Origin: Drosophila pseudoobscura
Lineage: Eukaryota > Arthropoda > Insecta > Diptera > Drosophilidae
Direction: 5' to 3'
Length of the DNA: 64,000 nt
Assembly: GCF_009870125.1 (NCBI RefSeq)
Contig: NC_046683.1
Coordinates: 7,874,001 to 7,938,000 of the forward strand
In this document: piece after piece, positions 14,127 to 25,000 of the stretch
Layout: every line of letters begins with the position of its first letter
How positions within the stretch are numbered: position 1 is the stretch's first letter
Position numbers and translations under genes: made by a program
Notes under the pieces: model-generated
The model's input: the letters and a program-made list of their open reading frames with translations, nothing else
The model's database searches: none
Told to the model about the DNA's origin: nothing

Positions 14127-16229
14127 TCAGTAGTGGTGGTAGGAGTGAGTGCGGGCGTGGTGTTGCTGCTGCGCAAGATTGGCCTGGGCGAAGATGTGCT
14201 CCAGCTCCGCGTCGCTCAGCTGATCAAAGATGCCTCCCCGGCTGCCCACTCCACCGCTGGAGGAGCTAAAGGCCGATGGCTGGGAGCCGGCAGGCGGTAG
14301 GTAGCCTGGAAGATGCAAGATTAAAGATATTTAAGCACATGTTCTGCAGGATCTGCAGCTTCTGTTCTCACCCTCTGCGGGGGCACTGCCGTAGGGTGGC
14401 AGCAGCGTGATCGATGGACGGTTGGGCGAGGCTGCCGCTGACTCCGTGGGTGGCTGGTAGAAGACCGGCTTCCATGGCTGCTGCGGCTGCTGCGGTTGCT
14501 GCTGCGTGGGACGTACTGTGGGCAGTGGTGGTGGTGGCGACTGCTCGGGCTCCGGCTGCTCTGGTGCCTGGGGTGGTATCTGGGGCGAGGCTATGGCCGT
14601 GCCCGTTTCGGGGCGCACTGGACTCGATCCCGGCAGCGGGACTATTCCGCCCGGGAACTGCGCCTCCGTCTGGACAAACGTGGGCGGCTGCTGGGGCAGC
14701 GGTGGCTGCACCACCGTGGGAAAGAACTGGCTGTTGGGCGGAGCTTGGGGAAAGGCGGGTACAGCGGGTGCCGTGGGTGTCTGGGGGAATTGTGGCACCT
14801 GTGGAAAGCCGGGGAACTGGGGGAAGCCCTGAAACTGGGGAATACCCGGAAACTGAGGATTCACTGGGAACTGAGGGATCTGCGGAATGGCAGGGATCTG
14901 TGGAATGGCAGGGATCTGCGGAATGTCAGGGATCTGTGGTATTTGGGGTACCTCGGGTCCCTCTGGTGCCGATGCCGGCTGGGCGGGCTGAGCGGGCTGG
15001 GCGGGCTGTGGAGGCTGTGCTGGCACCGCTGGCTGGGCGGGCTGGAAGGCAAAGGTCGGAACACCCGGAAATCCCGGGGATGGGGGTCCCACCGGGAACT
15101 GGGGAATGAAGGGAATGTTTGGCTGTTCAGCAAAGGTCACCGAAGGCTGTTGCACCGGCTGCACGGCATGGAAGTGCTGTACTGGTTGAATGGGCTGCAC
15201 GGGCTGAATGGGCTGCACGGGCTGCAGGGGCTGCAGGGGCTGGTAGTGCTGTACTGGCTGAATCGGTTGGAACGACTGGACGGGTTGGACAGGCACAGCA
15301 GGAGCTGCAGGAGCCAGGGCCTGCACGTAGGTGGGCTGAAAGAGAGCAAGGGATTGCGATGCAGACTGAATGTCTTCCATTCCACTCCATTCAGAACTCA
15401 CCTGCACGGCATGGACATGGCCATGGCCAGGGGCTGGGACTGCTGCCCCTACTCCGACTGCTGTGGCTGGTCCGTGGAAATGCACGGGCCTGGGGCCGGA
15501 CGAGAGCACGACTTGTGGCTTCTGCAGATGCTGGTGCGGATAGTTGACGCTGTACGAGGAGACGACGGCATTGCCTGGACGCAGCACATACGAGGGCGAT
15601 GCCACGGCGCTGGCGAGGCCGACTCCCAGTGGAAGCCCTCCTCCACCCACAGCGGGTGTTAGCGATCCGGCGGGAGCGGCGGCGGCTGCGGGCAGGAAGG
15701 CGGCCGCCAGACCTGGGCCAGAGGCGGCTCCGGCCAGGGAGAGCGGCTTGAGGTGCAGCCCGTGCAGGGGGGAGACGGCTCCAAGCTTCACGAACCCATG
15801 GCGATGACCGATTGGCACCTGGGCGGGGCCTGCGGCCAGGAAGCTGCTGGCGCTGGGCAGCTGGAGGCTGTAGCCATAGTGGGCTGCATAGGTGCGTGCA
15901 GGCCAGGGCGCAGAGGCGTGCAGGGCGTGCCCATGGTGACCATGCAAGATGCCCCGCTTGTGCTTGCCGCTGGCCAAGCCGGAGTCCTCACCGTCCCCCG
16001 CCGATTCGGATGCACTGCTCTCCTCCGTCGGCTGCACCACCTTCTCCTCAGCGGCTACTGGACTGTCGGCTTTGGTGGGGCTGGTAGTTGTGGCTGTGGC
16101 TGTGGTGGGCGCAACCTGGCGGCTAGAGTGGCGCAGGCGCAGACGACCCGCCTCGGTTCCCGCTATGGCGATTGTCAGGGCGATGGCCAACAGCAGGCGA
16201 ATGCTCCTCGAGCTGGGACAGAGCTTCAT
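14127..16229 (-). CDS. secreted proline/glutamine-rich repeat protein
   Basis: Three exons (15402-16229, 14372-15335, 14127-14305) give 656 residues. The chosen ATG at 16229 begins a typical signal peptide ([20 protein letters not shown]...AG). An in-frame ATG further upstream at 16313 would put 28 polar residues before it and is unlikely. The mature protein has a basic SGKHKRG segment (possible furin-type site), a His/Gly/Ala-rich part, then long low-complexity repeats: VQP-IQP units, PAQPAQ, and P-Q-I/F-P-X units ([19 protein letters not shown]). It ends in HSYHHY. Such proteins are usually extracellular matrix, cuticle or glue-like, but I recognise no family. Both introns are 66 nt, and the first (15336-15401) has no in-frame stop. 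A TATA-type box stands about 160 bases upstream of the ATG. Confidence 0.85.
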
Positions 16230-16390
16230 CTCGATTCGTGGTGGGTGGGTCAGGGGGTGGTGCTGTGATGATAGTGTATAATCCGTGTGGTGCGACAGGT
16301 GGTGCACTGGCACTGCTGGTTTGCTATGTGGTTATGTCAACGCTTCGATTGCTGCCAAGAAAATGAAACGAACTTCCTTGGTGTTTGTTG

Positions 16391-16398
16391 TATTTATA
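16391..16398 (-). promoter_or_regulatory. TATA box of the proline-rich gene
   Basis: The minus strand reads TATAAATA, about 160 bases upstream of the ATG at 16229. This fits a strongly and tissue-specifically expressed secreted protein gene with a start of transcription near 16365. Confidence 0.5.
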
Positions 16399-16399
16399 A

Positions 16400-18308
16400 A
16401 GCGGATATCGGAGCGGCTCGCCACGGTGCCACTGTGCCACCTTCGGTGCATACAAAACAGCTATATTCACCGCCAATCGATCGGCCATTGGCCACCTATC
16501 CGCCGATCCACCGATCCACCGATCCGCCGATCAGCCATCGTCAAGTGCAGTAACCGCTCGCCCGTACCCTGGGCTCATCGGTAGGCCATCGGCGTTTGGG
16601 CAGTTTATGACTTTTACGCTGCCATTTCACCTGCCGCCATCACCCTCCCGAAATTACCCCCCGATCCACCCAAACACCTCATTATGCTGGACCCCACTGA
16701 CCGAAGAGCCGAGCACAGTGGTGCTAAACCCTTCAAAAGTAATCGTATCTCGAAAAGAGAATTCCCTAATATGTGCATAAATAAATTGAATGAAACCTTT
16801 GTGGAAGTTCCTATAAAGATGTAATATTCCACCCACGAAAAATAGGAAATTCCAACTAAGAAGTGGGACACTTCTTTCAACTTCAACCTGGAACCTTGAC
16901 CAAGTATTATGTAAGGAATGCCAAGATCTACACAAATTGTATGCCTCAAAGACTTGCCGAAAAGCTGCAGCTTAAGTGTAAACATCCAGCGGATATATGG
17001 ATCTTTGAATATCTTCATAAGAACTACCATATATGTATCCCTGCCTAATTAATCCCTTTCTGTACACGGTGTACACCAAAATAGGAAGGATTCTACAATT
17101 CTACGGTCTCATAAAACTATTATAAATATTCCATTATATTTCTCTTGGTTTCTATTCCAACGATTCCAACGCATGACTTGCCCTCTACTAGCTTTATTGA
17201 TTTTCTTCAGTTTGCTGGAATTTGCAATTCCCTTTGCCCCACTGTCACGATGTGGCATCGATCCACCTACGCATGCGGTGCACGTCGCTGCACGTCTCTG
17301 CACGCAAAAGACTTTTGTTTTCAATGGGCCCCGCCCGCCCCCGTTCCATGTTCCATGTTCCATGGCACTTTTCACTTTCCGTCGACCGAGCCGGTATCGG
17401 TTACCCGCCCCAAAAGTGACCATCGAAGGTTTTGCCACCGTTTGGCCTGGCCGCCATTAAGATACAAATCAAATAAAGCCATCAAACCATTCCAGAGCCT
17501 CTTTTATGGCAGGTTACATAAGTAACATCGATCCGCGAAGGAGATGTAAATGCGCCAGCGCCACCGCACCCCGCCCCCGCCCTCGCACCCGCTCTAATGG
17601 TGAAAGCATAATTGTCATCAAAATAAAACCAAAGAAGAGCAGACGGCAAACAATTGTCGATTAGCATTATTTCGATGGCATTATTTCGTGAATGAAATTC
17701 AACATTCACACGCATAAATTTCACCTGCACTAAATTTGATCGCCACTGGGGCAAGCGGGCAGGTATTCGTACGCTATAGATATCGTGCCTTCCAACAACA
17801 ACAAATGTTTTTTAAATGAAATTTCAATTAACGCACATACGAATATGTACATATTTATCCGTAGTTTCCATTGATTTTCACTTTTTTTTCGCTTCGGAGA
17901 TTGAGCAAAAATTGAGCTTGGAATTTTAATGGCTGAAATCTGAACGATTTGGTTTTTTTTTGGAGGGGAGGGTTTATCTAAGGGGCATCTCGTACTCGTA
18001 TCTGGGTCTCTGCAGACCCCAAGGTCTTTCCCAGGCCTTGCAATGCGCAAGTAAATCTCGCCAGTTTCGTTTTGGCAGCACATGTAATATTTGACAAAGA
18101 GCCACATAAAAACTTTAATGTAAGCGCACGGTAGAAAAATAAAAATCAACTCGTTCAATGCGATGCTTGACGGTGATGGTGATGGCGGGATACACACAGC
18201 AGCGTCGCGGGAGTACGTGATCGGCATGGAAACAGAAAAATTCAACAGCTAAAATACCAACAAAGGGTTTCGTTTCTAAAACTACTACTAGATCCCATCC
18301 ATACGTAC
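16400..18308. other. intergenic region between the proline-rich gene and Coq5
   Basis: No supported gene. It contains short direct repeats (CGATCCACC-type) at 16499-16530. The 3' UTR of Coq5 must lie just below 18309, but I could not fix its end. Confidence 0.4.
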
Positions 18309-19361
18309 TCACAGCTTGAAGCCAGAGTGTATGCTGACGATGCCAAAGGTTAGGTTCTCGTAGGACACCATGTCGAAGCCGGCCTGCTCGATCATCTGCT
18401 TGAAGGCCTCCTGCTTGGGGAAGCGTCGAATGCTCTCCACTAGATACTGGTAGGCCTGCCACTGTCCGGCCAGCAGCTGGCCCATGGGCGGTATCACCTG
18501 GAACGAGTACTGGTCGTACAGCCACTGCATCGTTTCGTTGGTCAGATGACTGAACTCCAAGCACATAAATCGCCCGCCAGGCTGCAGCACACGATAAGCT
18601 TCGCTCAGCACCTGTGGGGCGGGACAGAGATGCGATGCGATGCAATGAGTGAAATTGGGACGACACCAAGGGCACATCCTACCTTATCTACATGCGTGCA
18701 GTTCCGTATGCCAAAGGCAATCGTGTAGGCATTGAAGCTTGCGTCCTCAAAGGGAAGCCGCTCGGCATCGGCGCACTGCCACGCAATCTTTGTGTTCGGC
18801 AACTGCTCTTCGGTCAGGCCGAGACGGCGGGCCCGCTCCCTGCCAACATCGAGCATGTGCTGGTTGATGTCCGAGATGGTCACATGGCTGGGTCGCTGCT
18901 GGGGATTCGCCTGATTGGCCAGATACTTGAGATAGCGAAATGTGATGTCGCCGGTGCCACCGGCCATGTCCAGCAATCGCATGCCATGCGTCGGGCCCAG
19001 ACGCTCCACGAAGATGTCCTTCCACAAGCGATGTATGCCCATGGACATGGCATCGTTCATCATGTCGTAAGAGTTGGCCACCTGCTCGAACACCTCGTGG
19101 ACTGAAAGCATTTGGGATATGTTTACATCGGCCGCTCAGAGTGTCCATGCTGTACCATGGCATACCCTTCTGTTCCTTTTCGCTGTCCTTCACCGTTTTG
19201 AAGCCAAAGTGCGTGGTCTGTTCCGTCCCAGAGGAGGAACTGGCCGATTCTGCTGCTCCTGCTCCTGTTGCTCCAGTCGTTTGCTGGGACGCTTGAGTCG
19301 CTGTCCGCCTTATCAGGTGCCTGGCCAGGGACAGCAGTCGTATGCTCTGGTTACTTTGCAT
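18309..19361 (-). CDS. Coq5: Coq5, ubiquinone biosynthesis C-methyltransferase
   Basis: This SAM-dependent methyltransferase of the UbiE/COQ5 family carries out the C-methylation step of ubiquinone synthesis on the mitochondrial matrix side of the inner membrane, within the COQ complex. Three exons (19166-19361, 18683-19101, 18309-18611) give 305 residues, the usual length. The N-terminus is basic and Ser/Thr/Ala-rich, as in a mitochondrial presequence. The UbiE signature [17 protein letters not shown], the SAM-binding motif [10 protein letters not shown] (about 109-117) and the motif [15 protein letters not shown] are present. The protein ends in IHSGFKL, as human COQ5 does. A DRE lies about 180 bases upstream. 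The TGA stop overlaps a donor-like GTGAGT, but the conserved C-terminus shows that the stop is real. Confidence 0.96.
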
Positions 19362-19543
19362 ATCGTTTGCAGGTAGATCCTCCCGCTCGTTTCAAGTTGG
19401 GAATATTATTAAATAACAAAACAAGAAGACCAGCTGTAGTATGGCTATCTCTCTCTTTCGCCCATCGTCTGCATTGCCGGCTAGGGACGGACGAGCGATG
19501 TATCGAAACGTTTTTATGAGCATTTCGATATTATAGTGCGATA

Positions 19544-19551
19544 TATCGATA
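19544..19551. promoter_or_regulatory. DRE (TATCGATA) in the Coq5 promoter
   Basis: A perfect palindromic DREF site lies 180 bases upstream of the Coq5 ATG, with related TATCGA sequences near 19501 and 19525. DRE promoters are typical of Drosophila housekeeping genes. Confidence 0.65.
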
Positions 19552-19985
19552 ACGATACTCTGCCCGGCGACAATTTCAATTCAAATTTTCAAGCGGCCTT
19601 TGCTGTACAAGATGCATTAAAAGCTTGTTCCAAATTCTAAATCAACTTCAAAACGCATTAACAAAAACAAATTATGCAGGATAAAAACAGATTGATTTGT
19701 TTTTTGATTTTAAGCCACAAGCCCACCGCTGCAACAGCAACAGTTTAGGCAGAACAACATCCGAATGAGGGAAAGTAATCCCACCTACACCACCCACCCA
19801 CACAGAATGCAATCACACAAACATCAATCAAATTTGTTTCCATTACAGAACACCAAATAACATTTTATTGAAGTACTGTCGGAGGCAAACGATAACCTAA
19901 CCTCTAACCTTTATAACCTTTAGGTGTTTTTTGATGTGTCACCCGATGTAGCAGCCACACACGCGCACACACTCTGTCTTTGGTT
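19552..19985. other. intergenic region between Coq5 and Ran-like copy 2
   Basis: This holds the 3' flank of Ran-like copy 2, with its AATAAA signal at 19864-19869 (minus strand). Bases 19823-19897 reappear, inverted, at 31529-31603. Confidence 0.6.
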
Positions 19986-20627
19986 TCATGCATCTGTCTT
20001 CCTGCGCATGATCTTAAATTGTTTCTCTTTCTTTTTCTCTTTATCTTTTTCTGCCTGTCTCTCCTGGCGAGGGGGCTCCACTTGTGCCGGCAGCATTGTT
20101 GGCCTGGGCATGAGCTGAAGCGAGCGGTCTTTGAAAATTCTGCGCGCGAGGTGTTGAAAGGGAACCAGAGTGTTCACGTCGGTCTTAACAGACATCTTTG
20201 TACAGCGGTAGATCTTCTTCCGCCGATCGTTGGGCTTGCCCAGCCCTAGATCCGCCTTGTTGCCACAAACGTATTTAAGCACGTCTGGCGAGACCATCTC
20301 TGTCATGGCGCGGAATGCTGCAAAGTTCTTGGATGGGTCCTTCAGGCTGACGTCGAACATTACGATGGCGCAGTGGACCTTCTTAAAAAATGGATTCGGA
20401 CCCTCGGATCGGACGTACTCGGCCTTCCCTCCCTCCCACATTTCGAAGCAGATTGGGCCGCGAGTTGTGTCGAATATAAGTTTGATCACCGTGATCCCGA
20501 ATGTGGGCATATACTGCTGCATGAACTGGCCGGTCAAGTGACGCTGGATGAAGGAACTTTTTCCGCATCCCGTATTGCCGATTATTATGCACTTGTATGT
20601 TGGAACTAGCCTGCGTCGTAAGGGCAT
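19986..20627 (-). CDS. Ran-like small GTPase paralog, copy 2
   Basis: This encodes 213 residues, closely similar to copy 1 over about 180. The P-loop GNTGCGKS, T42 and GNKAD are kept, and switch II carries the same EGGKA in place of Ran's DTAGQ. The shared loss implies that it predates the split of the copies. The tail differs: Ran's acidic end is replaced by a Lys/Arg-rich extension (RQAEKDKEKKKEKQFK). A 5' UTR intron is likely at 20649-20718 (donor GTAAGTGC, acceptor CTCTCAG), so the promoter would lie above 20719. Flanks on both sides recur at 31.4-31.6 kb without the gene. The intact frame argues for function. Substrates and partners are unknown. Confidence 0.88.
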   Translation of the reverse strand: MPLRRRLVPTYKCIIIGNTGCGKSSFIQRHLTGQFMQQYMPTFGITVIKLIFDTTRGPICFEMWEGGKAEYVRSEGPNPFFKKVHCAIVMFDVSLKDPSKNFAAFRAMTEMVSPDVLKYVCGNKADLGLGKPNDRRKKIYRCTKMSVKTDVNTLVPFQHLARRIFKDRSLQLMPRPTMLPAQVEPPRQERQAEKDKEKKKEKQFKIMRRKTDA

Positions 20628-22041
20628 TTTTCCAAAATAAGTACACGACTGAGAGATATCCTGTTGGGATGGATTAATTACCAGTTTAGCTGCGAATAAG
20701 AATCAGAAATGCACTTACCAGAAGATTTTAACCCAATTAAATAGTTGTAGGAGATTTTCCTTCTGAATTTTCGGCAATGGCTTCACACAATGATAAATGT
20801 TAAGGAACATCCAATGACAGCTTGTCACTTTGGCAGCAGCGGATGTTGACAATCGATGACTATTTCATCGTTGGCTCGATTCTTCATTTTTCTTAATGGC
20901 CGTTCAGTTGTGGGTAATTTGACGAGCAAGACTATGCTATATGGATGGATAATTAATGTATTTGTTTGTGTTGGGGTTAGAATGGGATGGGAAAAAAAAA
21001 CTTGTTGAATATCGAATGCGTGCACAGCTTTCATATGAGTAAAAGATAATCGTATTTTGAGTTCATGTAAACCGCAAATTTATTTTTGACGTACTGTACG
21101 CATGTTTTCAGATTGTTTTGCATGCGTTCTTCCCTCTGTTTTCAACATCGCTCCATAATGCTGAGGGACCTGCACGGCACTAGCAGCTCGGCGGCCAAAT
21201 GATTGATGGCTAAACTTAATTACGATATTACATGTGTAAAAATACCTAATTACAAAACAGCTCTTCTTCGTGTTGGCTTCATTAAGGAAACAAAAAAAAA
21301 TATATCTTTTTCTTGGGTGTTTTTTTTTGTGTGTTTTTGTTTGTTTCAATCTTTTCATTCCGCCACGCTGAGCTGCGCTGCAGACTGCAGCCTCCTGAAT
21401 GGATCTTAATGGAAGTTACATATTAAAAAAAAAAAAATTATAAAAAAAATATGTATATATATATATATATAGTACATATATGTATTTTTACATTAGTGAT
21501 AATCATAGTAATAAATAGTTTACAAGGTGTGGCGGTTTATTGTGTAAGCTTTTAATTTAAAGTACAACTAAAACTAAAAATAAAGGTTTTAATCATTGAG
21601 AAAAAGTCCATTGATAAGCGTTTTCATTCCTTTCATTATATATCTTTTTATCCTTGTGTGGGTGTGGGTGTAGGTGGTTTATGGAGGGAAGGGGTGTCCG
21701 TCGTTTCTCTTCATGGATTACATGGATGCACGTATATCATTTCACGATTGCAGGGAGGGGCGGTTGGCCCATGTGTGTTATATACGATAAAGTCTGTGTT
21801 TAAATGATAATAAAAATAATAAAAAAAAAAGATAGAAGGATGTTCTGTTCCAAGCGTTTTTGCTGCTGTCCGTCCGTTGATCTCCCGCTACATATTCCGA
21901 TGCTATGTACTCGTATTTAAGTGTAAGTTAATGAATATTTATATGTATATCTGTATATATATATATATATATATTGTTGCTACTGTGTTATGCTTTCACG
22001 CATATATGAATGCAAAAGAGCAGTTCCGTTCCATTCCCTTC
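20628..22041. other. 5' region of Ran-like copy 2 and 3' side of sno
   Basis: 20734-20943 is the upstream flank of the Ran-like gene that is copied at 31.4 kb. The rest is A/T-rich with poly-A, TA and TATG runs (21425-21475, 21940-21972) and is probably sno 3' UTR and spacer. No further gene was seen. Confidence 0.4.
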
Positions 22042-25000
22042 TTAGTGGTTAAACTCCTCCTTCTTCTCGGAATCGCTGCTCAAATCGTTCATGAGGAGAT
22101 CGAAACATGACTTGGGTATCATTGTGCCCACAATCTTCTCGCCCTCGGTCGTCTTCATGCGTATCACTTGCATTTTGCTGTTGGAACGTGTATTCAATAT
22201 GTGCTCGACCCGTCCCCACACGGACAGCACCGATCCGGCCAGTACATGGTACAGACGCTGCCTGAGACCCACCTGTGTGTGTGAGAGCACAAAACCAGAG
22301 TTAAAATTATTTTCGGGTTAGGATTTTCAATTGTATGGGGCACTGCACTCACCTCACAGTCGTTGCCGAGGCTCACGTTCCGACAGTTGCCGTTCCAATA
22401 GGCGTGCGAGCACGTGTTCACCGATGCATCGTACTGTTCCGTCCAGTGGGGCTCCGCATCGTCGCTGGCCACCTTTCGGTATTTCTTCTCTAGCTCGAAG
22501 AGCGATTCATGGCGCACCTGCAGGCCCGTATTGGGCCTGTAGATCTGGCACATGATCTCCCTTTTGCTGCGCGACTTTTTCTTCTTGCTGTTGCTGCCGC
22601 TGCTACCTCCATCCGCATCGGTGGTGCTGGTGCTGCTACTGCTGCTGTTCCGTGGCGGCTGATGTTCGAGTACCACGACCAGTATGGCGGTGCGCTTCTG
22701 ATTCCGCAGCTGATGCGACAGATAGAAGCCCTCGTTGTCGTTGAACAGATCAGCATATCTGTAGAGAAGGGAAAGATTATTAGCTCTCGTCTCCCAATAA
22801 TATAAGATGATGGGAAACACTCACTTGTCAATGGCCTCCTGCCAGATCATGCCACGTTCCACGCGCACCGTATGCAGCTCTGTGGGTGCCACTCCGGTGG
22901 CATGTTTGCGCACAAAACGTATCAGACGCACACGAATCACATTCTCCCCAGCAGCGCCCAAATCTGCAAAGGATTGTATATCGTGTTAAAGCCATGTGAA
23001 ATAAGTTATTTACCACTCCCGCTCTGGGGTCTACTCACCCACGATGCCCAAATCGAAGCGACCGCCACGCTTCGCCTGATTAATGATGGCCGTCATGGTG
23101 TCGGTGAAATACTTGAACAGACGGTTCTGCAGGTCCACAGGACAGCCGAGGATGCGATTGAGAAACTTTGATATGTTATTGTAGTCCTTGTCCAGACTGA
23201 GCACGCCCGGATTGCTCTCGCTGTTCACAATGATCCCCACACCCACCAGGGCTCCAGCAATGTCCTTGAAGAACTCCCCGTTGTAGTCGGTGGGCGGCGG
23301 CACCAGCGGCGCCTCGTAGCCCATAATGGTGCGCATCACCGTCTCGAGGGCCTGACGGCCGTACTTGTTGTCGATATTGAACTGGGACAAGTCGCGCGTC
23401 TCGGTGGCACGACGATCGCCGTGAGTGAGGGCCCCGAGCGACTCCAGGCGCTTGGCCACCGTCGAGGCGAAGCGTCGCTCGCCGGCCAGATCCGAAATGA
23501 GGAATATATACTCGGGGGCATTGACCTGATTGGATCGATGGGTGCGTCCAAACTGCTGGATCGCCCGATCGGCGGACCACGGCAGCTCCAGGGTGATATG
23601 GACACGACGGCGCTGATTGAACACCCGACGATCGCTCTGCAGGGAAATGCCGCTGGAGGCGGCCTCGGAGATGATGGCCACGTCCTTTTGGCCGTCCATG
23701 AAGCGCTGCTTCTCCGTGATATTCAGCGTCTCCAGTGGCACATCGGACTCCGTGCGCGACTCGTACTGAATGGAGCCATCTTCGTTTTGGACGACACGGC
23801 CCCGACGACCGGTCATCTCGGCCACGTTGTCGGGTCCTCCGAGCTCGTCGATCAGCTGGTCGAGTGTGTTCGGTGGCAGGCGGGAGCCGAGACGCTCGAT
23901 CTTGCGCAGCAGCTCCTCCTTCATGGTGCAGGCGCGCTCGATGGCATCCTTGGGCGGTGGGCCGTAGTTCAGCTTCACCCCATTGACGCCCACGGGGGTG
24001 ACGGTGCCCTTGAGCTCTTGTTTCTTTTGCAGCAGATCCTGGATCTTGTCCTGCGTTGATTGCTGCGACTTGCGGGTCTTGGCCGCCGTCAGAGCGGCCA
24101 CCACAGCGGGGGACATCACGGAGCTGCTGCTGGCGCTGGCTTCGCCAGTTGTCGCTGCTAGTGCGGGGGTGGAAGCGGATGCTGGCTGGGACTCCTTCTT
24201 TTCCTTCTTCACCTTCTTCTTGACCTTCTTCTGGACCTTCTTTGTGGGCTTCTTGCTGCGCGCGTTCACCCAGGGATCAATGTCGCTGTCGCTGCCACTG
24301 AAGAACGGATTGAAATCGGAGCTGGCATCGCTGGCCACGCTCCTGCGATCGCTGTCCCGATCGAGCTCCTCGTCGGCATCCTCCTCGTCCTCGTCCTCAT
24401 CCTCCTCGTCGTCGTCTTCGGCAAAAGTCTCGCTGTCGGCCCCCTCGCTGTCGCTGTTCGAGTTGGCCCCAAAGTCCCGACTGGGCGTGCGGGCTGCCTC
24501 CTCGTCGCTGTCGCTCATTTGCCAGGCGGCCCCTGCGCTCATTTTCTTTTTCTTCTGCGACGATTTGGTCTGGACGCCGTCGCCCTTTCGCTTGCCCCGT
24601 CCACCGTTTTTGCCATTATTATTGTTGTTGTTGTTGTTGTTCGAGGCGGCTGTCTCGGTGCCGGCAGACAGGGGCGTTGGTGTGTCATCGTAGAGGCCAA
24701 GAATGCGATTGATGCGATTGCGATCGGGCGCCGGAAAATGTCGCTCCACAAACGACTGGAAAACACCTCTGAAAAGGAAATAATTTCAGCTAGAAATCAC
24801 ACAGGGAAAGGGGAAAAGGCGGGTCGGTCTGCCACTTACTTGGCCGTCGACACAAAGTCCGTTAGCTCTCCATCATCGCGCTCTAGCTGATCCAGGGTTC
24901 TGGCCTCCCCCGTGGACTGCAGACCGATGACCACACACTTGCCGTACTTGATGGACTCACGGGCCACCAGCACCGCGTGATTGACCTTCGCGGCAATGCA

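Noticed and set aside
14414-15662. Plus-strand Gly/Trp-rich frames up to 388 codons
   Set aside because: They are antisense of the proline-repeat exons. Pro/Gln codons reversed give Gly/Trp/Leu runs.
18301-18311. Donor-like GTGAGT overlapping the Coq5 stop
   Set aside because: The protein already ends in the conserved GFKL terminus, so no further exon is needed.
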